40,148 nt of DNA. Origin: an uncultured Clostridium sp. (GTDB lineage Bacteria > Bacillota > Clostridia > TANB77 > CAG-508). The position numbers were made by a program, and so were the translations under genes. Position 1 is the stretch's first letter. Every line of letters starts with the position of its first letter. Below are positions 1 to 8,453 of this stretch, in pieces. The DNA lies in assembly GCA_948468505.1 (NCBI GenBank), contig CAOKJE010000011.1, positions 1 to 40,148 on the forward strand, in the 5' to 3' direction. Below the pieces are notes generated by a model, which did no database searches, had not been told where the DNA came from, and saw only the letters and a program-made list of their open reading frames with translations.

Positions 1-1096
1 AGGTTGGAAAATGGCCCAAGAATGGTGATAGGTTTTATGAGAAAGTGATTTAGCAATAGCAACGATTTCAGTAGGATGATGACCATAATCGTCATACACA
101 CTTACATTACCATTAATTTTACCTTTAAATTCAAATCTTCTATGAGCACCTGTAAACTTTAGTAAAGCAGATTTAATATCTTTTTTATCAATTCCATAGG
201 CAGTACATAGTGCAATACAAGATAGAGAATTCAAAATATTATGAGTGCCAGGAACAGATAACTTTATTCTATCAAAAAAATGATTTTTATGATACACATC
301 AAACTCAGGGAACCCGTCATTATCAAAAGTAATGTTGACAGCTTGAAAATCGGCCATTTTATTTTGAATGGCATAGGTAATAGGGACAACATCAGTATGA
401 TTAGTCAAATCCAAGCAATTGGTATCATCCGCATTTAAAATTAAAAAGCCATCTTTTGGTAAAAGTTTAACATATTTTATAAAAGCATTTTTAATATTGT
501 CAAAGGTTTTAAAATAATCTAAGTGGTCATTATCGATATTTAAGACAATTTCAGCCTTAGGACTAAATTTTAAAAAGCTTTCTACATATTCACATGCTTC
601 AATAATAAAATGCTCACTATTGCCAACTAAATAATTTCCATTTAATTGTTTTAAGTAGGCACCAACTTGAATACTAGGTTCTTTTAAAGCTTCGACAAAG
701 CAAAGCGAAACCATAGAGGTAGTAGTAGTTTTTCCATGGGTACCAGAAATACAAATCGTATCTTGATAACAACGTGTTAATTGTCCTAAAAAATCAGCTC
801 TTTCAATCGTTTCGATATGTAATCTTTTGGCTTCTAACATTTCAGGGTCATCTTGTTTAACAGCTGCAGAATAAACAACAACATCGCAAGCTGCTACATC
901 GTCTAAATTATGACCAACTGTAACATTAATTCCCTTTTGTTGTAAAGCCTTAACATTTTCGCAATCGGAAGTATCAGAGCCAGTAACGTGAAAACCCCAG
1001 TTTTTTAAAATAGCTGCAATTCCACTCATACTAACCCCGACCAATTCCAATCATATGTATATTTTTATATTTTTTTATCGGTTCAATATTTGGCAT
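1..1096 (-). CDS. murC: UDP-N-acetylmuramate--L-alanine ligase, 3'-truncated by window edge, one CGG +1 shift
   Basis: MurC joins L-alanine to UDP-MurNAc in the cytoplasm, the first peptide step of peptidoglycan synthesis. The ATP-binding loop GTHGKTTTTS is encoded near 720-750, and the visible protein ends at the window edge at AIFQP, so roughly the last 90-100 residues are missing. ATG at 1096 follows an AGGAGTG ribosome site. The N-terminal Rossmann motif should read IGIGGVSMSG. In frame zero it reads IGIGR-G-stop because codon 20 is CGG (1037-1039). Skipping the C gives the exact motif and an open frame to the window edge. Family assignment is secure; the shift is read directly from the sequence. 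Confidence 0.93.
1036..1039 (-). other. CGGG recoding site in murC (Gly20)
   Basis: In-frame CGG after GGT; frame zero stops two codons later at TAG. The +1 frame gives GGG (Gly) in the conserved GIGGVSMSG motif. Confidence 0.9.
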
Positions 1097-1122
1097 TTGT
1101 AAACACTCCTTTTATCATGTGA

Positions 1123-1151
1123 ATTATATAATGATATAGCGAAAAATTCAA
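1123..1151 (-). promoter_or_regulatory. Sigma-A type promoter of murC
   Basis: On the minus strand TTGAAT (1151-1146), a 17-base spacer and TATAAT (1128-1123) lie just upstream of the murC ribosome site. Confidence 0.6.
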
Positions 1152-1254
1152 TAGTTTAATATAAATTTAAGAAAAAAATCACTTACTTAAACAGTCTATG
1201 AAATTCCCTTAAAAATGTTACTATCATTAAAATTTAATTTTTTTGTAAAAAAAA

Positions 1255-1281
1255 GAAGGAAAAACATTTTTTATGAAGAAT
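1255..1281 (+). promoter_or_regulatory. Possible sigma-H promoter of spoVG
   Basis: GAAGGAAAA at 1255-1263, 11 bases, then GAAGAAT at 1275-1281 fits the sigma-H pattern RNAGGAWWW-N11/12-RNNGAAT. spoVG of Bacillus subtilis is a classic sigma-H gene, which supports the reading. It is a consensus match only. Confidence 0.45.
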
Positions 1282-1359
1282 AATATAATTGTACATAAGA
1301 AATAAAAAATATGTACAAAATAATATTATAAAACTTAAGGAAGGTAGGTGCACTTAAAA

Positions 1360-1638
1360 ATGCAAATCACAGATGTACGTTTAAGAAAAGTAAATTCAGA
1401 GAACAGAATGAAAGCTGTTGCTTCTGTAACATTCGATAACGAATTCGCAGTACACGATATCAAAGTTATCGAAAGCCAAAATGGATTATTCATAGCTATG
1501 CCAAGCAGAAAAACTCCAAACGGAGAATTCAAAGATATAGCTCATCCAATCAATGCTGAAACAAGAGAAAAAATTCAAAAAGCTATCTTAGAAGCTTATG
1601 AAGCTCCAGAAGCAGAAGAAGATTCAGCAGCTGAATAA
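1360..1638 (+). CDS. spoVG: SpoVG, RNA/DNA-binding regulator
   Basis: A 92-residue SpoVG protein. In Firmicutes it binds nucleic acid and affects sporulation, septation and virulence gene expression. The start [11 protein letters not shown] and the core [15 protein letters not shown]...[22 protein letters not shown] are diagnostic of the family. The C-terminal tail is acidic ([12 protein letters not shown]). I chose ATG 1360 rather than GTG 1348 because family members start at MQITDVR and AAGGAAGGTAGG lies upstream at a suitable distance. It stands alone between its own promoter and a strong terminator. It has no in-frame CGG. Confidence 0.96.
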   Translation: MQITDVRLRKVNSENRMKAVASVTFDNEFAVHDIKVIESQNGLFIAMPSRKTPNGEFKDIAHPINAETREKIQKAILEAYEAPEAEEDSAAE

Positions 1639-1652
1639 TGAATAGAGGTAAT

Positions 1653-1679
1653 AAAAAAGCACTTTCCGAGTGCTTTTTT
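1653..1679 (+). terminator. Rho-independent terminator after spoVG
   Basis: An 11-base stem (AAAAAAGCACT with AGTGCTTTTTT) closes a 5-base loop and ends in a T run, 15 bases after the spoVG stop. Confidence 0.85.
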
Positions 1680-1680
1680 G

Positions 1681-1709
1681 TTGTAATAAATTAAAATTTC
1701 TGATATAAT
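1681..1709 (+). promoter_or_regulatory. Promoter of pth
   Basis: TTGTAA at 1681-1686, a 17-base spacer and TATAAT at 1704-1709, directly after the spoVG terminator and 35 bases before the pth start. Confidence 0.6.
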
Positions 1710-1744
1710 ATTGCCATGGAGCCATAATAGGAGGAAAACAAAAA

Positions 1745-2303
1745 ATGTATGTAATAGTAGGATTAGGAAATCCAGAAAAGGACTACCAAAACACAAGACA
1801 CAACATGGGATTTAACACCATCAACAAACTAGCCAAAAGCTATGAAATCGAAATAACAAGAAACAAATTTAAAGGATTATATGGAGCAGGAACCATAGAA
1901 GGAGAAAAAGTAATATTACTAAAACCACAAACTTACATGAACCTAAGTGGAGAAAGTGTAAAAGAAATCCTACAATTTTATAAACTAGAATTAGAGCAAA
2001 TCATTGTAATATATGATGATATTGACATTAGTCCAGGAAGTATAAAAATAAAAAAAGCAGGAGGACCACGGAACCCATAATGGCATGAAATCAGTAGTAC
2101 ATGAACTAAACTCACAAAATTTTAAAAGAGTAAGAGTAGGAATTGGAGCACCGGAGGAAAAAGAAGACTTAATCGAATATGTTATTGGAGAAATTCCAGA
2201 AAAAGATAAACAAATGTTAGAAGAAGGAACAAACTTAGCAAAAGAAGCTATTGTCGAAATTATAAAAAATGGAATAGACATAGCCATGAACAAATTCAAT
2301 TAA
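1745..2303 (+). CDS. pth: Peptidyl-tRNA hydrolase, one CGG +1 shift
   Basis: Pth frees tRNA from prematurely released peptidyl-tRNA. Signature stretches are IVGLGNPEKDYQNTRHNMGF at the N-terminus (His20-region catalytic residues), LKPQTYMNLSG and, after the shift, THNGMKSVV. ATG 1745 follows AGGAGGAAAA. In frame zero the protein ends after AGGPRNP. Codon 109 is CGG (2069-2071); dropping its C gives the invariant AGGPGTHNGMKS and continues to the stop at 2303, for 185 residues in total, the usual family length. Both halves are collinear and well conserved, so this is one working gene, not a remnant. The RNase E/G gene follows within about 60 bases. Confidence 0.95.
2069..2072 (+). other. CGGA recoding site in pth (Gly109)
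   Basis: CCA-CGG-A; frame zero stops at TAA three codons later. The +1 frame gives GGA, the glycine of GGPGTHNG. Confidence 0.92.
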
Positions 2304-2364
2304 CAAAAAAATGTCAAAAAGGACCATCCCTGTTGGCAATTTAGCAAGAAAGGAACTAATAAAA

Positions 2365-3549
2365 ATGACAGAAATCATAATACAAACCATAGAAAATGGA
2401 AAGCAAATAGCCTTAATAGAAAATGGAAAATTAATCGAATACTATGAAGAAGACAAAGAATACAGAAGAAGAGAAGGAAACATTTATATAGGGATTGTAA
2501 AAGACGTGATAAATGGTATGCAATCAGCATTTGTAGATATTGGAACAGAAAAAAATAGTTTCATTCATTTAAAGGACATTTTACCCAAAATTGACGAAAC
2601 CAAAGAAACACCAAATCAAAATATAGAAATTAGCAAAGTAGTAAAAACCAATCAAAAATTATTAGTACAAGTAAAAAAAGACAGTAACGAAAAAAAAGGA
2701 GCAAGAGTATCTAGCCACATTAATTTACCAGGAAAATACATTGCCTTGCTTCCTAATACAGACATTGTAACCATTTCACAAAAAATCGAGGACAAAAAAG
2801 AACAAGAAAGATTAATAAAACTAGTAAAAGAAAACATAAGCCAAGGAAATGGTGCCATTATAAGAACATCTGCACAAAACAAAGAAAAAGAAGTAATCGA
2901 AGACATCAAAAAAGTAGAAAAAAAGTGGAATGACATTATTCAAACCAGCATCAACCCAGAATTAAAAGAGCCACAGCTATTATATAGAAGCGAAAACATC
3001 ATAGAAAAAATGTTAATGGATTTAGCTGATAAAGCAGTTGAAAAAGTAACAGTAAATGACCCCAAAATAAAGAAAGAATTAGAAACATTCAAAAAAGAAA
3101 ATCACGAATATAGCAATTTAAAAATCGAATTAAAAGAACTAGAAAATCTATTAGGCATTTATGAATTAGAAAAACAAATAGAAAAAATACAAAACAGAAA
3201 AATTTGGCTCAAATGTGGAGGCTTTATTACCATAGACAAAACAGAGGCATTAACAGCAATTGACGTTAATACCGGAAAATATTTAGGAAACCAAAGCTTA
3301 GAACAAACCATCTATAAAGTAAATCAAGAAGCAACAGTAGAAATAGCAAAACAATTACGTCTGCGTGACATTGGTGGGATTATCATTATTGACTATATAG
3401 ACATGAAAAGCAAAGAAAACAAAGAAAAAATTCAAAACATTTTAGAAGAGGAATTAAAAAAAGACAGAAGTAAAACACAAATAGAAGGTTTTACCAAATT
3501 AGACTTAATGGAACTCACAAGAAAACACATTTGTAGCCATAAAGACTAA
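2365..3549 (+). CDS. rng: Ribonuclease E/G family protein
   Basis: A single-strand-specific endoribonuclease of the RNase E/G family acting in RNA processing and decay. An S1-type RNA-binding domain lies at about residues 35-110 (NIYIGIVKDVINGMQSAFVD). The catalytic domain has GGFITIDKTEALTAIDVNTG and GGIIIIDYIDM, holding the two metal-binding aspartates. ATG 2365 is preferred to ATG 2311 because AAAGGAA lies just upstream and family members start near MTEIIIQ. At 394 residues it is short. It ends at LTRKHICSHKD without the CPxC zinc-link segment that usually follows. It has no in-frame CGG. It could be called cafA or rng. Confidence 0.9.
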   Translation: MTEIIIQTIENGKQIALIENGKLIEYYEEDKEYRRREGNIYIGIVKDVINGMQSAFVDIGTEKNSFIHLKDILPKIDETKETPNQNIEISKVVKTNQKLLVQVKKDSNEKKGARVSSHINLPGKYIALLPNTDIVTISQKIEDKKEQERLIKLVKENISQGNGAIIRTSAQNKEKEVIEDIKKVEKKWNDIIQTSINPELKEPQLLYRSENIIEKMLMDLADKAVEKVTVNDPKIKKELETFKKENHEYSNLKIELKELENLLGIYELEKQIEKIQNRKIWLKCGGFITIDKTEALTAIDVNTGKYLGNQSLEQTIYKVNQEATVEIAKQLRLRDIGGIIIIDYIDMKSKENKEKIQNILEEELKKDRSKTQIEGFTKLDLMELTRKHICSHKD

Positions 3550-3554
3550 ATGGA

Positions 3555-3660
3555 ATGGCAAGTTGGGGACAGGCACCAAGTGACCATTAATGGCAACTTT
3601 GGGACAGGCACTAAGTAGCCATCAATGGAAACTTAAGAGACAGCTATAGAGTTGCCATAA
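3555..3660 (+). repeat. Three degenerate tandem copies of a 35-bp repeat
   Basis: Copies at 3555-3589, 3590-3624 and 3625-3660 each start ATGG(C/A)AA and end in a CCAT(T/C/A)A-type motif, with a (G)GGACAGGCAC-like core that decays in the third copy. They fill the gap between the RNase gene and rimO. The core resembles the GGGGAC repeats elsewhere in the window. Confidence 0.75.
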
Positions 3661-3672
3661 AAGGAGAAGAGA

Positions 3673-5041
3673 ATGAAAGTAGGATTTATATCACTTGGAT
3701 GTAGTAAAAATTTAATTGACACAGAAGCAACCATAGGCATGTTTAAAAAGCATGGTTTTGAAATAGTAAATGACGAAACCAAAGCAGAAATAATTGTGAT
3801 TAATACTTGCCGGATTTATTGATACAGCAAAAGAAGAGGCGATTAACACAATATTAGAAATGGCAGAATATAAAACAAGAAAATGTAAATATCTAATTGT
3901 AATGGGATGCTTGGTTCAAAGATATTATGAAGAACTCATAAAAGTATTACCAGAGGTAGATTTGTTTATAAAAATAGAAGAATATGATAAGTTATGGGAA
4001 AAAATAAAAACATTAATAGAACAAAAGGTTTTACCAATAAAAAGGGCAATTAAAACTAGTAAAACCAAAGGAATATTAGATATTCCTCAAATGCCAATGC
4101 TATTACAAGAACAATTTTTAAATCGAACCATCACAACTGGCAAAAATTATGCCTATTTAAAAATTGGAGAAGGGTGTAGCAACAAATGCACTTATTGTGC
4201 CATTCCTTACATTAGAGGACCTTTTGCAAGTAGAAAAAAAGAAGACATTTTAGAAGAAGCAAAAAAATTAGCAAAACAAGGATTTAAAGAAATTATAATT
4301 ATTGCGCAAGATACCACTAAATATGGAGTAGACTTGTATGGAGAAAGTAAGTTAGCAGAATTATTACATGAAATTAGCAAAATCAAAGAAATTAAATGGA
4401 TACGCTTTTTATATGCTTACCCAGAAGGAATTACTGACGAGCTAATAGAAGAAGTAGCAACCAATACTAAAATAGCAAAGTATTTTGACATACCAATTCA
4501 ACACATTACAAATACTATTTTGAAAAAAATGAATAGGCGAACATCCAAAAAGCAAATACAAGAATTAATCCAAAAAATAAGAAATAAAATCCCAGAGGTA
4601 ACACTAAGAACAAGTCTTATTGTGGGATTTCCAGGGGAAACCAAAGAAAACTTCAAAGAATTATTAGAATTCGTGGAACAAACAAAATTTGATAAATTGG
4701 GAACTTTTATGTATTCCAAAGAAGATGGAACACCAGCAGCTAAATTACCAGAGCAGATTCATGGTAACACCAAAAAAGCAAGATATAACCAAATCATGAA
4801 ATTACAACAAGAAATATCAAGAAAAAATTTAACAAACAAAATAGGTAAAGAGTATGAAGTTTTAGTTGAAGATATTTCATTTGATGGGAAATATTATATC
4901 GGAAGAACGATGCAAGACGTGCCAGAAATGGACGGATTAGTTTATATTAAAGCAAAAGATTTACAATCTAAAAACTTGTGTGGCAATTTTATAAAGTGCA
5001 AAGTAATAGATATTAACAATTATGATTTGATTGCCAAATGA
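3673..5041 (+). CDS. rimO: Ribosomal protein uS12 methylthiotransferase RimO, one CGG +1 shift
   Basis: RimO is a radical SAM enzyme that adds a methylthio group to an aspartate of ribosomal protein S12. The N-terminal domain supplies three Cys ligands (SLGCSKN, INTCGF, VMGCLVQ). The radical SAM cluster motif is CSNKCTYCAIPYIRGP, and a TRAM-like domain ends the 455-residue protein. ATG 3673 follows AAGGAGAAGAG. Codon 47, right after the second cluster cysteine, is CGG (3811-3813), and frame zero stops at TGA two codons later. The +1 frame gives NTCGFIDTAKEEAI, the invariant family sequence. MiaB is the alternative relative, but the SLGCSKN and IRGPFASR forms point to RimO. Confidence 0.94.
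3811..3814 (+). other. CGGA recoding site in rimO (Gly47)
   Basis: TGC-CGG-A; frame zero hits TGA two codons later. The +1 frame gives GGA, the Gly of NTCGFI. Confidence 0.93.
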
Positions 5042-5129
5042 TTTAGTGATGTGCAATTGGGGACGTTTCTTTTTTCACATTTTAGCAAAATGTGAAAAAA
5101 GAAACGTCCCCAATTGCACATCACTAAAT
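5041..5129. repeat. Perfect 43-bp inverted repeat with 3-base loop
   Basis: 5041-5083 and 5087-5129 are exact reverse complements around AGC. It sits between the converging rimO and cation efflux genes and touches both stop codons, so it could end transcription both ways. It contains GTGCAATTGGGGACGTTTC, and most of one arm (33 bases) recurs at 40115-40147. Confidence 0.9.
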
Positions 5130-5996
5130 AGGATTAACATGTACCACAGTTTTAGAAATCTTATCTAAGCCATTAATATTAGTTTCTAGGCTATCAGCCA
5201 ATTCGTGGCTTTCAAAAGTGGACATATTGCCATCCAAAGCGATTGTTAAAAACACTAGATATTTATCACCAACAGGAGTGGAGACAATATCCTCTACATT
5301 TTTAATTTCGGAATAGCTGTGGGCAATGTCTAAAATTAAATCTTTTGTTTTATCGTCAACACTAATATCCATTAAGACATTGTAACTTTCTATAAAGATG
5401 GTAATTCCAGTATAACAAATCCAAAGAGAAATACCAATACCAACAATGCCATCAAACCAGTAAATGTTAGCAAGTGTAAGCAAAACAGAAAGCAAAGTAA
5501 AGGTGGTTACAATACAATCGTTTTTGTGATCTTTCATGTTAGCTTCTAATAAGATGTTAGGGGATGTGGAATAGGCGTGTTTGGTGTATAGAAAAAGACA
5601 AAGTTTGGTGATAATGGTTGCCATACATACGATAACTAAAATCCAAGAAAATTGCAGCTTGTCGCCAGAAACTAAAGTGACAACAGAGTCATATAACAAT
5701 TTGCTGGCTACAAAAATCATGGAAATACTAATGAACATAGAAAAAAGATATTCTGCTTTTCCGTGTCCTAAGTTGTGATCTTCATCATTAGGGGCACTTG
5801 CAATTTTATTGCCAATAAAAGTCATTAAAGAAGCAAAGATGTCACCAGCACTATTAAAGCTATCTGCTATCATAGCTTGACTGTGACTCATAAAACCAAC
5901 AAAAGCCTTTATCATTAGCAAAAAGATGTTGCCAATCATGCCATAAATGCCAGCTCGCTTGGTAATTACAAATTTTTTATCTATTTTAGCTTTCAT
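5124..5996 (-). CDS. Cation diffusion facilitator family transporter
   Basis: A 290-residue membrane protein of the CDF family, which exports divalent metals such as Zn, Mn or Fe in exchange for protons. About six membrane segments precede a cytoplasmic C-terminal domain. The metal-site signatures are visible: ADSFNSAGD in the second segment and DHNLGHGKAEYLFS before the next one. ATG 5996 begins MKAKIDKKFVITKRAGIYG. The stop lies inside the 43-bp palindrome. The metal cannot be told from sequence. No in-frame CGG occurs, although HGKAE contains an out-of-frame one, which fits the phase rule. Confidence 0.9.
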   Translation of the reverse strand: MKAKIDKKFVITKRAGIYGMIGNIFLLMIKAFVGFMSHSQAMIADSFNSAGDIFASLMTFIGNKIASAPNDEDHNLGHGKAEYLFSMFISISMIFVASKLLYDSVVTLVSGDKLQFSWILVIVCMATIITKLCLFLYTKHAYSTSPNILLEANMKDHKNDCIVTTFTLLSVLLTLANIYWFDGIVGIGISLWICYTGITIFIESYNVLMDISVDDKTKDLILDIAHSYSEIKNVEDIVSTPVGDKYLVFLTIALDGNMSTFESHELADSLETNINGLDKISKTVVHVNPI

Positions 5997-6131
5997 AAAA
6001 TCAACCTCAATTATTTTTTCATTTTTACATTCTTATGATTATACCATAAAAAATAGAAATAGGAAAGACAAAAAGTAAAAAATACCTAAAATTACATTTT
6101 AGATAGCCCTATGGAAAAGCTTTAAAAACTA

Positions 6132-6160
6132 TTGCAAAAAAATACCAAACATGGTATAAT
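6132..6160 (+). promoter_or_regulatory. Promoter of the small membrane protein gene at 6208
   Basis: TTGCAA at 6132-6137, a 17-base spacer and TATAAT at 6155-6160. Confidence 0.6.
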
Positions 6161-6207
6161 TTAAGAGTAATACCAAAGGAAAAAAACCAAAAAGAGGTGT
6201 AGAAAAA

Positions 6208-6546
6208 ATGACAATACTTACAATTATATATATATTAGTATTTGTAATATTTGCCTTAGTAGCTTATGCTATTATGCAAATCAAATTGTTTGGAATGAAG
6301 GTAAAAGACTTTTGGACATTTATTGAAGCCAACCAAATGCTAGACAAACTATACAAATTTGCTAGACAATACGAAAATATGTCACCACAAGAACAATTAA
6401 TCTATTTAGCAGAAGCAGAAAGAATATTTAAGGCCTTTGACAAGGTACCAGATAGTCTATGGGAAGAAGAATATGACAAATATAAAACAGTACTATCAAA
6501 ATATAAAGACATTAAAATGATACGCTGGGCAGGAGAAAATAAATAA
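6208..6546 (+). CDS. Hypothetical protein with one N-terminal membrane segment
   Basis: I do not recognise this 112-residue protein. An N-terminal hydrophobic stretch (about residues 3-30) should anchor it. The rest is charged and probably helical, with EANQMLDKLYKFARQYENMSPQEQLIYLAEAE. ATG 6208 follows AAAGAGGTG. It has its own promoter and ends at a two-way terminator facing the HD hydrolase gene. No function can be given. Confidence 0.8.
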   Translation: MTILTIIYILVFVIFALVAYAIMQIKLFGMKVKDFWTFIEANQMLDKLYKFARQYENMSPQEQLIYLAEAERIFKAFDKVPDSLWEEEYDKYKTVLSKYKDIKMIRWAGENK

Positions 6547-6574
6547 CGTAATGTTATAAAATGAAAATTATATA

Positions 6575-6611
6575 AAAGAGCAATTAAAGGATATTCCTTC
6601 AATTGCTCTTT
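6575..6611. terminator. Bidirectional terminator between convergent genes
   Basis: AAAGAGCAATT (6575-6585) pairs with AATTGCTCTTT (6601-6611), and an inner AAGGA/TCCTT extends the stem. An A run lies on one side and T/A on the other. The HD hydrolase stop (6610-6612) overlaps it. Confidence 0.7.
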
Positions 6612-7147
6612 AAAATCTAATAATTAATAAACTTAACAATAGGTAAGCATAGCGAAAAGATTGTTTCATAAATAGCCTAGATTTTATAACATTAAAAGAT
6701 TCAGCCAAGGCACAGTATTTATCAACAAATGTTAAGACAAATCCCTCTGCGGATTTTGGAAATTCAATAGTAACTGGCCACATATGTTTTATAATAATAT
6801 CTTTTTCTTTTTCATTTAAGTCAAATAATTGGCAAGCATTTTTACAAGCTTGTTTTCCATGTGTGAAGGCATGAAGCCCTTTTCTACCGGTCTTGCCTTA
6901 CTCTCCAATCATATAAAAATAGGTCATGTAACATGGCTGCTCGTGTTGCTGAGGTATAGTCTAAATGATATTTTTTACAGATTAGGTAGCAGTAGTAAGC
7001 TGCCATATAACAATGCTCAAAGCAAGTCGTTTCATAGTGTTGTCTATATTTTTTCATTTCTTGTACAGTTTTATTATTTATTAATTCTTTTATGATTTCT
7101 TGAAATTCTTTATCTTTATTTGCGAGTTCCTTGATAAATGGTTTCAT
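6610..7147 (-). CDS. HD-domain metal-dependent phosphohydrolase, one CGG +1 shift
   Basis: A 178-residue HD-superfamily protein. Metal ligands are visible in TTCFEHCYMAAYYC, AAMLHDLFLYDW and, past the shift, GLHAFTHGKQACKNA and TFVDKYCALAE. The substrate, probably a nucleotide or another phosphoester, is not known. ATG 7147 follows AAGGAAGGAT. Frame zero ends at codon 87 (CGG, minus strand 6889-6887) with TAG directly next. The +1 frame gives WRVRQDGRKGLHAFTHG and runs to TAA at 6610. The second half carries the remaining metal ligands, so the shift is needed for a working enzyme. Confidence 0.88.
6886..6889 (-). other. CGGT recoding site in the HD hydrolase (Gly87)
   Basis: GAC-CGG-TAG: the very next zero-frame codon is a stop. 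The +1 frame gives GGT and continues RKGLHAFTHG. Confidence 0.88.
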
Positions 7148-7185
7148 TTTTATCCTTCCTTATTTTCCTATGTACTTCAAAATTA

Positions 7186-7215
7186 ATTATAGCATATAAA
7201 AGGTTAATAATGCAA
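7186..7215 (-). promoter_or_regulatory. Promoter of the HD hydrolase gene
   Basis: Minus strand TTGCAT (7215-7210), an 18-base spacer and TATAAT (7191-7186), about 40 bases from the start codon. Confidence 0.5.
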
Positions 7216-7257
7216 ATTTCTACAAAAAATTAAGAATTATTTAATAAGTTTTCTGCA

Positions 7258-8246
7258 TCACATCAATTTTTCTAAAATCTGTACAGCATTTGTAGCAGCA
7301 CCTTTTCTTAAATTATCAGCAACAACCCATAAATGCAAACCATTTTGGGTACTAAAATCACGTCTAATTCTGCCGAACAAAAACCTCATCATTACCATCC
7401 GCTTTACTTGCCAAAGGGTAATAATTTTTTTCTGGATTATCAACAACCACAATATTTTTAGAATTTTCTAAAAGCAAACGAACATCATAAACATCAAAAT
7501 CCTTTTCTAAAGTTACATTAATTGCTTCGCCATGGCAATTAGCAACAGGAACCCTTACACAAGTTGCTGTAACTTGTAAATCAGGACGATGTAATATCTT
7601 TTTTGTTTCTTCTATCATTTTATATTCTTCTTTTGTATAACCATGATCCATAAAAACATCAATATGAGGAATACAATTATTATAAATAGAACAAGGAAAC
7701 TTTTTCAAATTATCTCCAGTAGCTTTGCTCTCTAAATCCTCAAGTCCCAATCTTCCAGCGCCTGAAACAGCTTGATAGGTAGAATAAACAATTCTTTTAA
7801 TATGATATTTTATATCAATAGCCTTTAAAGGAAGCATGGCTTGAATTGTAGAGCAATTGGGATTAGCAATAATTCCGTTATGGAATAAAATATCTTCAGG
7901 ATTTACTTCAGGAACCACTAAAGGAACATCAGGGTGCATACGAAAGACGCTACTGTTATCAATTACAACACATCCTTTTGAAACAGCAATCGGTGCATAC
8001 TTTTGAGAAACACTACCACCAGCACAAAAAATAGCAAAATCAAAAGGAGTGTTAAATGAGTCCTTGGTTAATTCACATATTGTATAATCCTGGCTTAAAA
8101 ATTTTATTTTAGTACCAGCCGATTTTTTCGAAGAAAATAGAGTATAGGTTACATGAGGAAAAGCTTTTTCTTCTAATACTCGTAAAACCGTTCTTCCTAC
8201 TAACCCGACTAGCGCCAACAATGGCAACTTTATAATTTGAGCCCAT
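7258..8246 (-). CDS. asd: Aspartate-semialdehyde dehydrogenase, two CGG +1 shifts
   Basis: Asd reduces aspartyl phosphate to aspartate semialdehyde, feeding lysine, diaminopimelate, threonine and methionine synthesis. The active-site cysteine lies in ANPNCSTIQ and the substrate-binding region in [14 protein letters not shown] 8246 starts [13 protein letters not shown] after an AGGAGGTC site. Codon 14 is CGG (8207-8205); the +1 frame completes the NADP-binding motif [11 protein letters not shown]. Codon 291 is CGG (7375-7373); the +1 frame gives the C-terminal motif DEVFVGRIRRD and the tail to 7258. The total is 328 residues, as expected. An upstream in-frame start would give a false N-terminus (MQIACLFL...) with no family match. 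Confidence 0.94.
7372..7375 (-). other. CGGC recoding site in asd (Gly291)
   Basis: GTT-CGG-C; frame zero stops two codons later. The +1 frame gives GGC in the conserved VGRIRRD motif. Confidence 0.92.
8204..8207 (-). other. CGGG recoding site in asd (Gly14)
   Basis: AGT-CGG-G near the start of the gene. The +1 frame gives GGG in the nucleotide-binding GASGLVG. Confidence 0.92.
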
Positions 8247-8370
8247 GTAAAAGACCTCCTAAAAAAATTAAATCTTTTATAAAATATGCAGGTGTTAGTT
8301 GAATTGTTACGTAAGAAAAGACAAGCTATTTGCAAAAATCTTAAAAAACAATTAAATTTTCAAAAAAACA

Positions 8371-8399
8371 TTGCATAAAATTAACAATAATAGTATAAT
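8371..8399 (+). promoter_or_regulatory. Promoter of the glycosyltransferase gene at 8454
   Basis: TTGCAT at 8371-8376, a 17-base spacer and TATAAT at 8394-8399. Confidence 0.65.
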
Positions 8400-8453
8400 A
8401 AGAAATGAAGCATAATAAAATTAAACAAACAAACAAAAAAGGAAGGTAAAAAA

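Noticed and set aside
2311..2364. Upstream ATG for the RNase E/G gene
   Set aside because: The added residues have no family match, and the ribosome site lies just before ATG 2365.
3555..3660. CRISPR array at the three 35-bp repeats
   Set aside because: The copies are degenerate, directly abutting with no spacers, and no cas genes are near.
8247..8335. Upstream N-terminal extension of asd
   Set aside because: It exists only in the post-shift frame, runs through the real ribosome site and does not resemble Asd. The true start is ATG 8246 in the pre-shift frame.
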